A DNA stretch of 64,000 nucleotides, taken from contig NZ_JADFUA010000014.1 of the NCBI RefSeq assembly GCF_015223195.1, forward strand, positions 16,675 through 80,674. Direction: 5' to 3'. The position numbers and the translations under genes were made by a program. Position 1 is the stretch's first letter. The number at the start of each line of letters is the position of its first letter. Below are positions 55,546 to 64,000 of the stretch, one piece after another. The notes under the pieces were generated by a model. It was given only the letters and a program-made list of their open reading frames with translations. It searched no databases and had not been told where the DNA came from. This stretch comes from Chitinilyticum piscinae. Lineage in GTDB: Bacteria > Pseudomonadota > Gammaproteobacteria > Burkholderiales > Chitinibacteraceae.

Positions 55546-55824
55546 CAACATTCATAACGGGTAATACATCGATCCCAGATACCCGTTATGAATAGTGAAG
55601 CATGGAAGCTATGGGGATAAAACTGCCAACATTTCCGACGGTCCACCATTCATAACGGTAATAAAGCAGAGTGAGCCGTTATCGATGTCGAGTAGAAACG
55701 GTGTGAGACGCGTATGGTCTGCCTCGTTGAAGAAAAGATGCTTACCAGTTACCTCAAGACAACGCGGCTGCGTACGGCTGCATGTGAATGCAATCAAGTC
55801 GACGTGTCAACATTCATAACGGTA
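55546..55824. repeat. Iteron cluster beyond the IS605 element
   Basis: Units at 55546 (CAACATTCATAACGGGTAA), 55581 (ACCCGTTATGAATAGTGAAG), 55641 (CCACCATTCATAACGGTAAT), 55674 (a partial GCCGTTATCGATG) and 55807 (CAACATTCATAACGGTAG). The IS605 element probably split this cluster from the one at 53063-53336. I see no gene in 55531-56016. Confidence 0.82.
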
Positions 55825-56016
55825 GTTGGTACGATGCTGTTGCCGTATTACCTGAGTTGGAGTTTTACGTGCCTGCACCTTGAGTGTTATATCAACTAAG
55901 ACGATTGCCACTCACGTCATCCTGTTGTGGGTTGTCCAACAGTTAGAGCATCCTGAGGTTGACCGCGAATTTCGGATGCCAAGCGTAGCCAGATAAACTG
56001 GCATACGGAGGTATCG

Positions 56017-56551
56017 ATGTACAAAATCCCGAAGCAGAGCTACACCACCGAGTTCAAGCAAGAGGCGGTCCGCCTAGTCGAAGCCGAAGGCAAATCCCCC
56101 GCTCAGGTCGCCCGCGAGCTGGGCATTTCCGAGCAGACACTCAGCAACTGGCGCAAAGCCAGCAAGGCGGGAAGACTGGCCGCCGGAACTGGCAAGGCCA
56201 TTACGCCCGAGCAGATGGAGTTATCCCGGCTGCGCGCGGAGAACGCCCGGCTGAAGATGGAGCTCGAAATCCTGGAAAAAGCCACGGCGTACTTCGCGAA
56301 GCGGTCGCAGTGAAGTACGCCTGGATTCGTGACCAGCGCGAGCACTACCCACTGGCGTCACTCTGCCGCCTGCTCGACGTCAGTACGAGCGGGTATTCCA
56401 CCGGCGCTACGCGACGCGGGCGGCAGCCAAGGCAGACCTCTTTGATTACATCGAGGTGTTTTACAATCGCAAGCGCCGGCATTCGTCGCTGAATTACGAA
56501 TCGCCGGCAACCCATTACGCAGCCTGGCTGGAGCGAGAAAAGCTGGCCGCA
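56017..56551 (+). pseudogene. IS3-family element with internal deletion (OrfA plus OrfB scraps)
   Basis: OrfA is complete (98 residues, YTTEFKQEAVRLVEAEGKSP with a HTH and the leucine-zipper tail). OrfB begins at 56310 ([20 protein letters not shown]) but jumps straight to its C-terminus ([20 protein letters not shown]) in another frame. The catalytic core is deleted, so it cannot transpose. Confidence 0.88.
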
Positions 56552-56559
56552 TAACCGCT

Positions 56560-56774
56560 ACCTTGGTAGCCGGAAAGCGCGGGTAAGCTCAGGCGGGTAG
56601 GCGCCACATAGGGACCAGTCCGTCCTGAAGCCGCAGAGCAGCGGCATAAACCTGGAAATGGGTGAAGAAGAGGCTCGAAATTATCGTGTTTCGAGCTTTG
56701 ACGGGAAAGAGCGCTTGCAGCTGTAAGACTACAGGAAGCCATCACTTCTGAGTGATGCCTTTTTCAACAGCCTG
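56560..56774 (+). mobile_element. IS5-like element end
   Basis: The last ~130 bp, ending GATGCCTTTTTCAACAGCCTG, are the reverse complement of the left end of the element at 9568. No transposase core is left. Confidence 0.78.
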
Positions 56775-56775
56775 C

Positions 56776-56812
56776 AAAAACGTTTAAAATAAAAATATAT
56801 TTTTTAAAACGG
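56776..56812. other. AT-rich tract within the iteron region
   Basis: An almost pure A/T run (TTTAAAATAAAAATATATTT) lies between iteron clusters. It could be the strand-opening part of the origin, but position next to IS DNA makes this uncertain. Confidence 0.35.
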
Positions 56813-56884
56813 CGGTTTGCGCCGTAGGAAAAACAGCAGACGGCTAAACCCGCTTCGCGGAGCGGTCAGACCTTCCCAGGAGAA

Positions 56885-57100
56885 ATGGCAATGGCAGACC
56901 TACCGAAGCAGCCGGACGAAGTTTCTCTAGAGCACTGGCTTACCGTGGTAAAGGCCGTGACAACTGAGGAATGGGGCTGGATGTACGTCTACGCACTCAA
57001 CGAGGAATACCGGAGCAAAGGCCAGCGCCCACCAGATTGCATGCTGGAGCTTGAGGACTCAATCCGGCATGGCGAACTGCGGTACATCGCGCCCACCTAA
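56885..57100 (+). CDS. Small protein of unknown function
   Basis: A 71-residue protein with CCCAGGAGAA before the ATG. It reads MAMADLPKQPDEVSLEHWLT and WGWMYVYALNEEYRSKGQRP. Not recognised. It lies among IS scraps and may be a surviving plasmid gene. Confidence 0.5.
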   Translation: MAMADLPKQPDEVSLEHWLTVVKAVTTEEWGWMYVYALNEEYRSKGQRPPDCMLELEDSIRHGELRYIAPT

Positions 57101-57215
57101 AAAGCCAGATCGGGCGGGCAAAGAACGCCCGCCACGACCCCGACAAAGGCCTCACCTTCGGGCAAACCCTCAATGCGACCAGCGGGGCGCGTCTGGCGAG
57201 AACAGCGTGCGGAAG

Positions 57216-57479
57216 TGGTCACGGCTAACGCCGTTCTTCGATTATCCGCCGGAAATCCGCAGGGTGATTTTCACCACCAATGCCATCGAATCGCTAAACA
57301 TAGGGCTGCGCAAGCTGACGAAGAACCGCGGCTCATTCCCGAGCGACGACGCCTTGTTGAAACTGTTCTACCTGGCACGGCGGAACATCAGCAAGAAATG
57401 GACGATGCTGATCCCGGACTGGAAAGCGGCGCTGATGCGCTTTACCATCCAGTTCGAAGATCGGCTGCCTCATCCGTAA
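57216..57479 (+). pseudogene. IS256-family transposase 3' fragment
   Basis: WSRLTPFFDYPPEIRRVIFT, NAIESLNIGLRKLTKNRG and ARRNISKKWTMLIPDWKAAL are the C-terminal part of IS256/Mutator-type transposases. Everything upstream is missing. Confidence 0.88.
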
Positions 57480-57522
57480 ACGACATGCCGTTTACACAAA
57501 ATTCGGACACTCTCATCTCAAC

Positions 57523-57541
57523 TACCGTTATGAATGTTGAA
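57523..57541. repeat. Single iteron
   Basis: TACCGTTATGAATGTTGAA, a full-match iteron unit directly after the IS256 fragment. Confidence 0.75.
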
Positions 57542-57670
57542 CTCGGTTCAAAGCGGCTTCATGGCGATGAAATTTTCCGCACATTGCATTCCTAAACACA
57601 ACGAAGCTTGTCTGCGGCTGCTGGACAGTTAAACAGTCAGTTGCGTAAGTCCAAGCTTGGGCTTTAGAAC

Positions 57671-57922
57671 ATGGAACAGTCACAGAAGGCAATCATGCAT
57701 ATGAAATCAGAAACACGTGAATTGCTACTCACTCTGATGCATCCGCAGCATGCAGACATTCTTTCACTTGTGACAGCTGATGAAGAGTTTGGTCCACAGC
57801 TCGCCTTGGGACATATTCAACTCATGCGGGAAAAAGGTGAAGAAATCACCGCAGAACTTTTGGCCTTAGAACATAAGTACGGTACAGCTGATGTGTTTAC
57901 AGGTTTTCCGCGAGAGTCATGA
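57671..57922 (+). CDS. Small protein of unknown function
   Basis: An 83-residue protein (MEQSQKAIMHMKSETRELLL), helical and acidic. The first ATG lacks a ribosome site; ATGs at 57695 and 57701 are alternatives. Lies between iterons. Not recognised. Confidence 0.42.
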   Translation: MEQSQKAIMHMKSETRELLLTLMHPQHADILSLVTADEEFGPQLALGHIQLMREKGEEITAELLALEHKYGTADVFTGFPRES

Positions 57923-57993
57923 TTGCACGAAGATCCGCGGTGGCGAAACGTAAAGTTTGTAGTGGGACAAGCATCTTCGTCTCTCAGTTGCGG

Positions 57994-58068
57994 AACAACA
58001 TTCATAACGGTAGTTGTGCATTTGAAAGCTGTTTGGATCCACAGTGTTTCACCATTCACAACGGTAAC
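57994..58068. repeat. Last iteron pair
   Basis: Units AACAACATTCATAACGGTAG (57994-58013) and TTCACCATTCACAACGGTAA (58048-58067) in the reverse orientation. They mark the right limit of the repeat field. The rest of 57923-58274 has no gene. Confidence 0.8.
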
Positions 58069-58274
58069 TGTTGATCCAGTGCGTTGCACACATCGCCCTT
58101 CAGGGCGGAGAAGGTGAATTGCCTCTGCTTTACCTCTAGCACCACACTGTGCTTGCTTCTCTACGTGCTCGACGGCAGTATTGCTGACAGTTGGACATTA
58201 AATGCCTCGTTCCGAGGTAATGATTCCTCGCTGGCATACCATGATGCTGACTAGACATCTTGAGGAGGTCAAAC

Positions 58275-59297
58275 GTGCCTAAAAATTCAACTACAGACAT
58301 TGCAGAACGGCGTCAGGCGTTACTGGACTTTTTGCCTGCTGAAGATAGTGGTGTACCTGGCCATAATTCGGAAAATTTGAAGGCTTGGACAAAGACACGT
58401 GAACCCAATGTCAGTATCAAGACAATACAGCGTGATCTGCTGGCATTGCTGGCGGAGCATCGGGTGGTTTGTGAAGAGGTGAATGGCCAAAAACGTTGGT
58501 TACGTACGTCAGGTGGGCGTACCTACCAGCCAATGAGTCGCCATGAAGCGTTTCTGCATGCACTAGTCAACCAGCGATTGAAGCATCTTTTGCCGGCCAG
58601 CCTGTTTCAAGCGCTGCAGCCGGCCATGCTACAAGCTGAAAACACATTGGCGCGACCGGATTTGCAGCGAGAACGATCTTGGTTTGACAAGGTGCAGTCT
58701 GCACCGGGCTTGTTGCCGCCTCCGGTCATCGAGTCGAAGTTGATGCAAACAATTATCAGCGCCCTGCTGAATGAACACTGGTTGTTGGCTTGCTATAAGA
58801 AGCGAGATCAGCAGGTGCAGGATGCCAAGCGTCTGATGCCGCTGGGCATCGCCGAGGTGGAGAACATCTATTACTTGGTTGCGCGCTACGACGGTTACGA
58901 TGACAACCGCCATCTGCGGATTGATCGTTTTATTTCGGCAGAAGAGGAGGATGAACCGTTCATCTATCCTCACGATTTCAGTTTAAAGAGCTACCTAGCC
59001 AGTGGTGCCTTCCGCTACTTGCACGGTGAACCAATTGTTCTGAAGCTGCAGATGGGACGCTACACCAGTCAGCACTTGATTGATCAGCCATTGTCAGATG
59101 ACATGGATATCCAACCCTATGGCGAGGAAGAATGCATGGTCACAGCAACTGTGAGCGACGACGGCCGGCTGTTCTGGTGGTTGCTGGCGATGGGTGAGAA
59201 TGTGATCGTCCTTGAGCCCGCTTCTTTGCGAAACCGGATGATCAACATGCTGCAATCTATCCAGGACAAATACCTTCTAACCAGACAGTTGGCGTGA
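58275..59297 (+). CDS. HTH-WYL regulator
   Basis: A 340-residue protein from a GTG at 58275 with GAGGAGGTC upstream. The N-terminal HTH includes NVSIKTIQRDLLALLAEHRV. The WYL region has LLNEHWLLACYKKRDQQVQD, MPLGIAEVENIYYLVARYDG and RHLRIDRFISAEEEDE. It ends 6 bp before the 5'-nucleotidase gene. WYL proteins often control defence operons and bind nucleotide-type ligands, so a link to the nucleotidase is plausible (inference). Confidence 0.85.
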   Translation: MPKNSTTDIAERRQALLDFLPAEDSGVPGHNSENLKAWTKTREPNVSIKTIQRDLLALLAEHRVVCEEVNGQKRWLRTSGGRTYQPMSRHEAFLHALVNQRLKHLLPASLFQALQPAMLQAENTLARPDLQRERSWFDKVQSAPGLLPPPVIESKLMQTIISALLNEHWLLACYKKRDQQVQDAKRLMPLGIAEVENIYYLVARYDGYDDNRHLRIDRFISAEEEDEPFIYPHDFSLKSYLASGAFRYLHGEPIVLKLQMGRYTSQHLIDQPLSDDMDIQPYGEEECMVTATVSDDGRLFWWLLAMGENVIVLEPASLRNRMINMLQSIQDKYLLTRQLA

Positions 59298-59303
59298 AGC
59301 AAT

Positions 59304-60242
59304 ATGCCCTATGAACTCGATAATCGCTTGGTGATCGGTGTAGCATCCAGCGCAGTATTCGACCTGAGCGAATCCGATACGGTATTTCGCCGCCAAGGCG
59401 AAGAGGAATACCGGAAATTCCAGCAGCAACACATCGATGTACCGCTGCCCAAGGGCATTACTTTTTCCTTCATCAAGCGCTTGCTGTCACTCAACGATCT
59501 GTCGCCTGATGACCCCTTTGTCGAAGTGGTGCTGTTGTCGCGCAACGACCCGGACACCGGCATGCGGGTAATGCGCAGTATCGGGCATTATGGACTCACG
59601 ATTAGCCGTGCCATTTTCATGCAGGGCAAGTCGCCCTATGACTACATCCCTGCGTTGAACATTGTACTGTTTCTCTCCGGGAACAAACCCGATGTGGATG
59701 TGGCTATCCGTCTTGGCCATCCCGCCGGCCTAGTTCTGGAGTCGAAAGCGGAAGATGACGAAAACGACCCTACATTACGCATTGCCTTCGACTTTGATGG
59801 CGTTCTGGCGGGTGATGAATCGGAAACCGTCTATCAGGCTGCGGGGCTAGAGGCATTCCACGAGCACGAGGTTCGCAATGTCATGCAGCCCCATAATCCT
59901 GGTCCGTTAAAGGAACTGCTTGTGCGTATTGCCCGAATCCAGACTGCTGAAGAGCGGCATAAGCAGCAAAACCCCGAGTATGAAAACCGAATCCGTGTCT
60001 CCATCGTCACTGCTCGCAGTGCTCCTTCGCACGAGCGGGCGCTGCAAACCCTGAAAAGCTGGGGTGTGATGGCCAATGATGCTTTCTTCCTCGGTGGAAT
60101 CGATAAAAGTCGAGTACTTGGAATTCTAAAGCCACATATATTTTTCGATGATCAAGCTGGGCATTTAAAGGCGGCAAGGGAAGTTGTGCCATCGGTACAC
60201 ATTCCGTTTGGTGTAGCCAATCGAACAAGTTTTCATATTTAA
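59304..60242 (+). CDS. 5'-nucleotidase, cN-I family
   Basis: A 312-residue protein of the PF06189 type. VIGVASSAVFDLSESDTVFR, VEVVLLSRNDPDTGMRVMRS, the phosphatase motif LRIAFDFDGVLAGDESETVY, SIVTARSAPSHERALQTLKS and PHIFFDDQAGHL are all present. Members remove phosphate from nucleoside monophosphates such as AMP. It is the second gene after the WYL regulator. On a plasmid it could deplete or recycle nucleotides in a defence response. Confidence 0.88.
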   Translation: MPYELDNRLVIGVASSAVFDLSESDTVFRRQGEEEYRKFQQQHIDVPLPKGITFSFIKRLLSLNDLSPDDPFVEVVLLSRNDPDTGMRVMRSIGHYGLTISRAIFMQGKSPYDYIPALNIVLFLSGNKPDVDVAIRLGHPAGLVLESKAEDDENDPTLRIAFDFDGVLAGDESETVYQAAGLEAFHEHEVRNVMQPHNPGPLKELLVRIARIQTAEERHKQQNPEYENRIRVSIVTARSAPSHERALQTLKSWGVMANDAFFLGGIDKSRVLGILKPHIFFDDQAGHLKAAREVVPSVHIPFGVANRTSFHI

Positions 60243-60357
60243 AATCATGACAACTACTCCCCCTAATTGGTTATGCCAATACAAGGCGAGTTTCGCAGGT
60301 CAACACCAAAACATCTTAGCTCGCTGCATCGGACAGTTCCTGCCCGTAACCCGTTAA

Positions 60358-60504
60358 CAGGCTGTGGAAAAACCAGTAGTGTCAGCGCCAAGTCAGTGTG
60401 TCCGGTTGAGATAATCCCGTCATCCTCTTGCAGAGCTTCTCTTCATGCGGGGCGATGACATTATTCAAGGCGCGATGTTCAGTTACGTGGATCTCAACAG
60501 CCTG
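60358..60504 (+). mobile_element. MITE-like IS5 derivative
   Basis: 147 bp bounded by inverted repeats CAGGCTGT (60358-60365) and ACAGCCTG (60497-60504), preceded by TTAA. Inside, an ATG at 60445 opens the IS5 transposase N-terminus (MRGDDIIQGAMFSYVDLN), cut off at the right repeat. The remaining parts of 60243-60597 have no gene. Confidence 0.65.
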
Positions 60505-60597
60505 TTAGAGGTGCGCGATAACCTTGGTGTTTATTACAGATATCCGTTGTCGGTTAGGCAGTTTTGTTATCTTCAGCGTTGAATTTGAGATGAGGTT

Positions 60598-62691
60598 CTA
60601 ACTGAGGAACCCCATCTTCATCGGCGCTTCCACCTTGTGCCGGCACTCCTTTTCCAACGCGCTAACAAGTTCAGTTGCAAGCTGGAATGGGTTAAAGCGT
60701 GACTGGCGAAATACGGCAGCGAAATCGCCAGGGGTTAATGTACGAAGCATGCCAAGGCGCTGCAAATCGTGCTCCGATGGTTCGGACAGTCCCAGAGAAT
60801 TACAGTAGCGCAGCAACAATTCTTGTGACTGTTTAGCGTCCAGATAATCGAAACGCACCTTCAGATCGAAGCGGCGCATCGCCGCGTGATCCAGATCGCC
60901 CATCAGGTTGGTCGATGCAATCAGAATCCCACGGTAGCGCTCGATTTGCGTCAGCATCTCATTGACTTGGGTAATTTCCCAGCTGCGCTGAGCTTGCTGT
61001 CGATTCTGAAGAAAACTATCCACCTCATCGATAAGTAGTACCGCGTTTTCTTCTTCAGCTTCATTGAAGCTGCACGCAATATTCTGTTCGGTACCTCCGA
61101 CATACATTGAGAGCAGATCCGACGCACGTTTCACAAGCAGAGGGCGCTCAAGTTGCTCTGCAAGCCAACGGCCAAAGGCGGTTTTACCTGTGCCCGGAGG
61201 TCCAAACAAGCACAGACGGGCAGATGGCGACAGTTTGAGTCGTTCGGCAATCGCAGCAAGATCCGCATCGGCACGAATAAAGCGTGGATCATATTCTGGC
61301 GGTGCGGTTTCCCTGTTGACGTCCGGCAGAGGCACTCGGTATTGGGCTTTCAGTGCGCTGCGTAGCAACGTTTCGAGCGCTTGGCCAGGAGGCATGGCGT
61401 CGGGCTGCTCTGCAATCGTGGCTACCACATTAGCTGTCCGCATCAAGGTCGCGGGACTGAGATCACTGGACTCAGCGAGGCGGCCAATTGCAACATCGTC
61501 TAACCACAGACCTGCTTGGCGCGTAATGAGCTCTCTGCGATAGGCCTTGGGAGGGGCGTCCAGTTCGATGATCATATCGAATCTGCGCAAAAAAGCCGCA
61601 TCCAGCCCCTGGATCCGGTTGGATACCCAGAACGTCGGGAGGCGGTTTTCTTCAAGCATGCGGTTCATCCATGCCTTATGAGATTGAGCAATGCTGTGTT
61701 CTTGTTGCCGGTCATTGAAAACATCTTCCACCTCATCAAAGAGGAGGAGGGTGCCGTGTTGTGTAAAGAACCCCTGTGCGCTGCGGTAGGCTCGCAAGCG
61801 TGACTCGCCATTGATGGGATCGCCTTCATCGTCATCACTGCTGATTTCGTAGAGCGCAACACCAAGATGGCAGGCAATTGCACGAACCAACTCACTTTTC
61901 CCTGTGCCAGGCCGGCCATGCAAAAAGATATTCACCCCCTGCCGATGTTGAGAAATGACTTGTCGCAGATAGGGGAGTAGCAGCGACAGCTCTTTATTCA
62001 GATAGGGATAATCAGCAAGTGTGAGTTTGGGTTGCGGTGATGGATTGACCATCCCGCGCAGCAGGTCGATCAGTTGAACATCTGGGATCTGCGCTTGATC
62101 GGCAAAAGCTCTGGATAGCAGGTCGAGTTTTCCCCTCAACATCGTCATGTTGTTTTGGTCGATGCTGACAAGGCCTGTGCGGGCCAATTTGCTATCGCGA
62201 CGCAAGGCTTGTGTGACAGCTTTATGCGGCTGCTGCAGGATTGCTGCAACCGCTGAAACCAGTTTATTGCTGCTCAGGACACCGATTGTGTCGCCAGCAT
62301 CATCCAGTGTTTCTTCGGTATGAAGGAGCACCGTGAATGCCAGAATCCAGCGTTCAGTATCATTCAGACCCGCAAGGCTACTAAGCATGTCCAAATTTTG
62401 TTGGAATGCGGCAGGCAGAATATCCGGGCTTGTTCTGACTTCTTCTTCAGCCTGCGCGTGGACATTCCGCAGGGCGAGCAGAGCTTCACTCCGCTTGTAT
62501 TCCACTCCGACAGCCGTTTCGGCGGGATAACGAAATCCGATGCGTGCAGCAAGTCGGGTTTGACGAACACTCTCTTGCCCAAGAAACAGCAAATGGCCAT
62601 CCAGAAGGATGAGCATCCTCAGAGACCAGAGGCGCACAAGTGGGTGGGCTGGGCTCACACCCTCGGATTCTTCATCGTAGAAGTGCGGCAT
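60598..62691 (-). CDS. Twin-AAA ATPase of unknown role
   Basis: A 697-residue protein with two ATPase modules: Walker A LHGRPGTGKSELV near residue 257 with LLLFDEVEDVFNDRQQE, and GPPGTGKTAFGRWL near residue 495 with AVLLIDEVDSFLQNRQQAQR and ASTNLMGDLDHAAMRRFDLK. The N-terminal 230 residues are unrecognised. The twin modules resemble CDC48-like remodelling ATPases. It is alone on its strand, convergent to the nucleotidase. Its ATG at 62691 (MPHFYDEESEG) follows GGAGGAAT. Confidence 0.83.
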   Translation of the reverse strand: MPHFYDEESEGVSPAHPLVRLWSLRMLILLDGHLLFLGQESVRQTRLAARIGFRYPAETAVGVEYKRSEALLALRNVHAQAEEEVRTSPDILPAAFQQNLDMLSSLAGLNDTERWILAFTVLLHTEETLDDAGDTIGVLSSNKLVSAVAAILQQPHKAVTQALRRDSKLARTGLVSIDQNNMTMLRGKLDLLSRAFADQAQIPDVQLIDLLRGMVNPSPQPKLTLADYPYLNKELSLLLPYLRQVISQHRQGVNIFLHGRPGTGKSELVRAIACHLGVALYEISSDDDEGDPINGESRLRAYRSAQGFFTQHGTLLLFDEVEDVFNDRQQEHSIAQSHKAWMNRMLEENRLPTFWVSNRIQGLDAAFLRRFDMIIELDAPPKAYRRELITRQAGLWLDDVAIGRLAESSDLSPATLMRTANVVATIAEQPDAMPPGQALETLLRSALKAQYRVPLPDVNRETAPPEYDPRFIRADADLAAIAERLKLSPSARLCLFGPPGTGKTAFGRWLAEQLERPLLVKRASDLLSMYVGGTEQNIACSFNEAEEENAVLLIDEVDSFLQNRQQAQRSWEITQVNEMLTQIERYRGILIASTNLMGDLDHAAMRRFDLKVRFDYLDAKQSQELLLRYCNSLGLSEPSEHDLQRLGMLRTLTPGDFAAVFRQSRFNPFQLATELVSALEKECRHKVEAPMKMGFLS

Positions 62692-62775
62692 GAGTATTCC
62701 TCCATCGGTTCGTCAACGTAATGATGAAGGCTTTTACGGACGTTTAATGTCCATCGCTAAGGGCCAACGGACTAC

Positions 62776-62836
62776 CGGATTTTGCGCCTAGTGCTCCAGC
62801 CATAGCCGTTTAACTTGAGCGCAGCGAATCGGCTTG
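62776..62836. repeat. 61-bp repeat, copy 2
   Basis: Inverted copy of 17592-17652 with one mismatch. It ends about 18 bp before the left inverted repeat of the IS30 element. Confidence 0.85.
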
Positions 62837-62854
62837 GCGGGGCGGATTCAACGA

Positions 62855-63893
62855 GTAAGTGCAACAGACTGAAATCGCCATAAAGGGCGGGAAATGGCGT
62901 ACATTCCCGCGCTCTTATGACCGGCAAGTCAGGAGCACCGTAATGTCTTATCGCCATTTCACCGCCGCCGAACGATACCAGATTCAGGCCTTCATTCGCA
63001 GTGGACTCAATAATGCCGACATTGCCCGGCAGCTCGGCAAACCCGACGCCAGCAACCTCTCGCGCGAGATTCGCCGCAATGGCGGGCGTGACCGCTACGA
63101 CGCCGAGCGTGCTGAGCAACGCTATCGTCGGCATCTGCAGGATAAGGGCCGCCCGCGCCAGCGCTGGCATCAGGTATTCGATGAAGCCGCTGTCCCGTTG
63201 CTGGAAGAAGGCTGGAGCCCCGAACAGATCAGCGGCGTGTTTCGGGACAGTGAATGCAGCGTCAGCCATGAATGGCTCTATCAGCGCATTGCCGACGACA
63301 AGCGCCGGGATGGTCAGCTCTACCGCTTGTTGCGCTGCCAGAAGCAGCGGCGCAAACGCTATGGTTCACCCGAACGGCGCGGGCAACTCAAGGATCGGCG
63401 CAGCATCAGCGAACGGCCGGCCGAAGTGGCAACCCGCGAGGAACTCGGGCACTGGGAAGCGGACACCATGATTGGGGCCGGCCAGCAAGGGGCTCTGGTC
63501 ACCTTGGTTGAGCGCAAAACCGGGCTGACCCGGATAGCCCACGTTCCAAGCAAAGAGGCGGCCGGCGTCACCAAAGCCATCTGCCGCATGCTTGCGCCGC
63601 TGAAGGACCAAGTGAAGAGCATCACCTTCGACAATGGCAAGGAATTCGCCGGCCACGCGACGATCTCCCGCCGGTTGAAGGCGGATTGCTACTTCGCCGA
63701 TCCGTACTCATCGTGGCAGCGCGGGAGCAACGAAAACACCAACGGCTTGATCCGGCAATACTTCCCGAAGAAAACCAGCTTCGCCACAGTCAAGCCACGC
63801 CAGATTGCCGAGGTGGAAAGGAAGCTGAATAATCGACCCAGGAAACGGCTCGGTTTCAAGTCGCCGAACTACGTGTCTGGTCTCGGATCATAA
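62855..63893 (+). mobile_element. IS30-family element, right end missing
   Basis: The left inverted repeat GTAAGTGCAACAG begins near 62855. The element carries the transposase below and stops before its right repeat: after SPNY the sequence changes to VSGLGS and foreign DNA. The last 107 bp of the window may belong to another insertion. Confidence 0.82.
62943..63893 (+). CDS. IS30-family transposase, altered C-terminus
   Basis: A 316-residue transposase from the ATG at 62943 (MSYRHFTAAERYQIQAFIRS), with the N-terminal HTH absent from the copy at 28544. DDE core: GHWEADTMIGAG, SITFDNGKEFAGHA, QRGSNENTNGLIRQYFP. The usual end (YAFEQAKSLN) is replaced by YVSGLGS, so activity is doubtful. Confidence 0.88.
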   Translation: MSYRHFTAAERYQIQAFIRSGLNNADIARQLGKPDASNLSREIRRNGGRDRYDAERAEQRYRRHLQDKGRPRQRWHQVFDEAAVPLLEEGWSPEQISGVFRDSECSVSHEWLYQRIADDKRRDGQLYRLLRCQKQRRKRYGSPERRGQLKDRRSISERPAEVATREELGHWEADTMIGAGQQGALVTLVERKTGLTRIAHVPSKEAAGVTKAICRMLAPLKDQVKSITFDNGKEFAGHATISRRLKADCYFADPYSSWQRGSNENTNGLIRQYFPKKTSFATVKPRQIAEVERKLNNRPRKRLGFKSPNYVSGLGS

Positions 63894-64000
63894 TTTACCC
63901 ATCCGCAGTTGGCGACTCTATCTGGCACGTTCGGTTTTGGGTACGCTCTGCATGTCGATCTCCAGGTCAGGCCAATGAATCTCCGTTTGCACGGGCGCGC

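Noticed and set aside
62772..63269. 165-codon minus-strand frame at IS30
   Set aside because: Antisense of the IS30 transposase; only its end overlaps the 61-bp repeat.
1..64000. tRNA and rRNA genes
   Set aside because: No cloverleaf or rRNA-like stretch was recognised by eye; a tRNA search program was not available.

Overview
The window reads as part of a bacterial plasmid or megaplasmid, most likely from a betaproteobacterium. The host guess is inference from the protein flavour (NE0113-type CRISPR protein, TrfA-like initiator, IS5/IS30/IS3/IS110 content), not from a marker gene. The plasmid call rests on a TrfA/RepA-type initiator (52102-53073), many iteron-like repeats on both sides of it (51914-58068), and a ParA-ParB operon (49716-51763) with a palindromic candidate centromere next to the parB stop codon. 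I saw no rRNA, tRNA or core housekeeping gene.

Most of the window is a stack of defence and mobile-element genes. 1-1785: a vWA protein and a kinase-like protein (TerY-P type), running off the left edge. 1948-9570: a CRISPR locus with cas6, a CARF plus winged-helix protein, two arrays sharing one repeat and one leader, an unknown gene, cas1, two cas2 genes and an acidic 25-residue-repeat protein. No interference genes (cas10, cas7, cas5, cas3) are present, so effectors must be elsewhere or lost. 9568-10751: an IS5-like pseudo-element sitting in the last CRISPR repeat. 11102-13712: a SHOCT protein, a NERD-helicase and a small unknown. 13733-17385: a Fic protein with repeated operator motifs and an AbiEi/AbiEii toxin-antitoxin pair with an operator.

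17637-25812 (minus strand): a six-gene operon of RecB/AddA-like helicase-nuclease, AddB-like nuclease, three unrecognised proteins and an SGNH hydrolase. 26039-28285: a MraZ-like protein and a single-chain HTH-WYL-Sir2 fusion. 28290-30450: IS110, IS30 and IS3 remnants around one small gene. 30694-34065: an HDAC-like protein, an AT-rich membrane protein and an OGG-like protein. 34679-37452: a PcfJ-like, GIY-YIG and DUF3841 operon. 38965-49606: McrBC, a WYL regulator and SbcCD, with matching palindromes in the divergent region.

49627-58275: the replication and partition region, broken up by an intact IS200/IS605 element (tnpA and tnpB), a solo right end (omega-RNA-like), and IS3, IS5 and IS256 scraps. 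58275-62691: a WYL regulator, a cN-I type 5'-nucleotidase and, in the other direction, a twin-AAA ATPase. 62855-63893: a second IS30 copy, truncated at its 3' end.

Best candidates for undescribed biology are the six-gene AddAB-like operon, the HTH-WYL-Sir2 fusion with its MraZ-like neighbour, the PcfJ/GIY-YIG/DUF3841 operon, the WYL/nucleotidase/twin-AAA group, the acidic repeat protein inside the CRISPR locus, and the symmetric palindrome pair beside parB.
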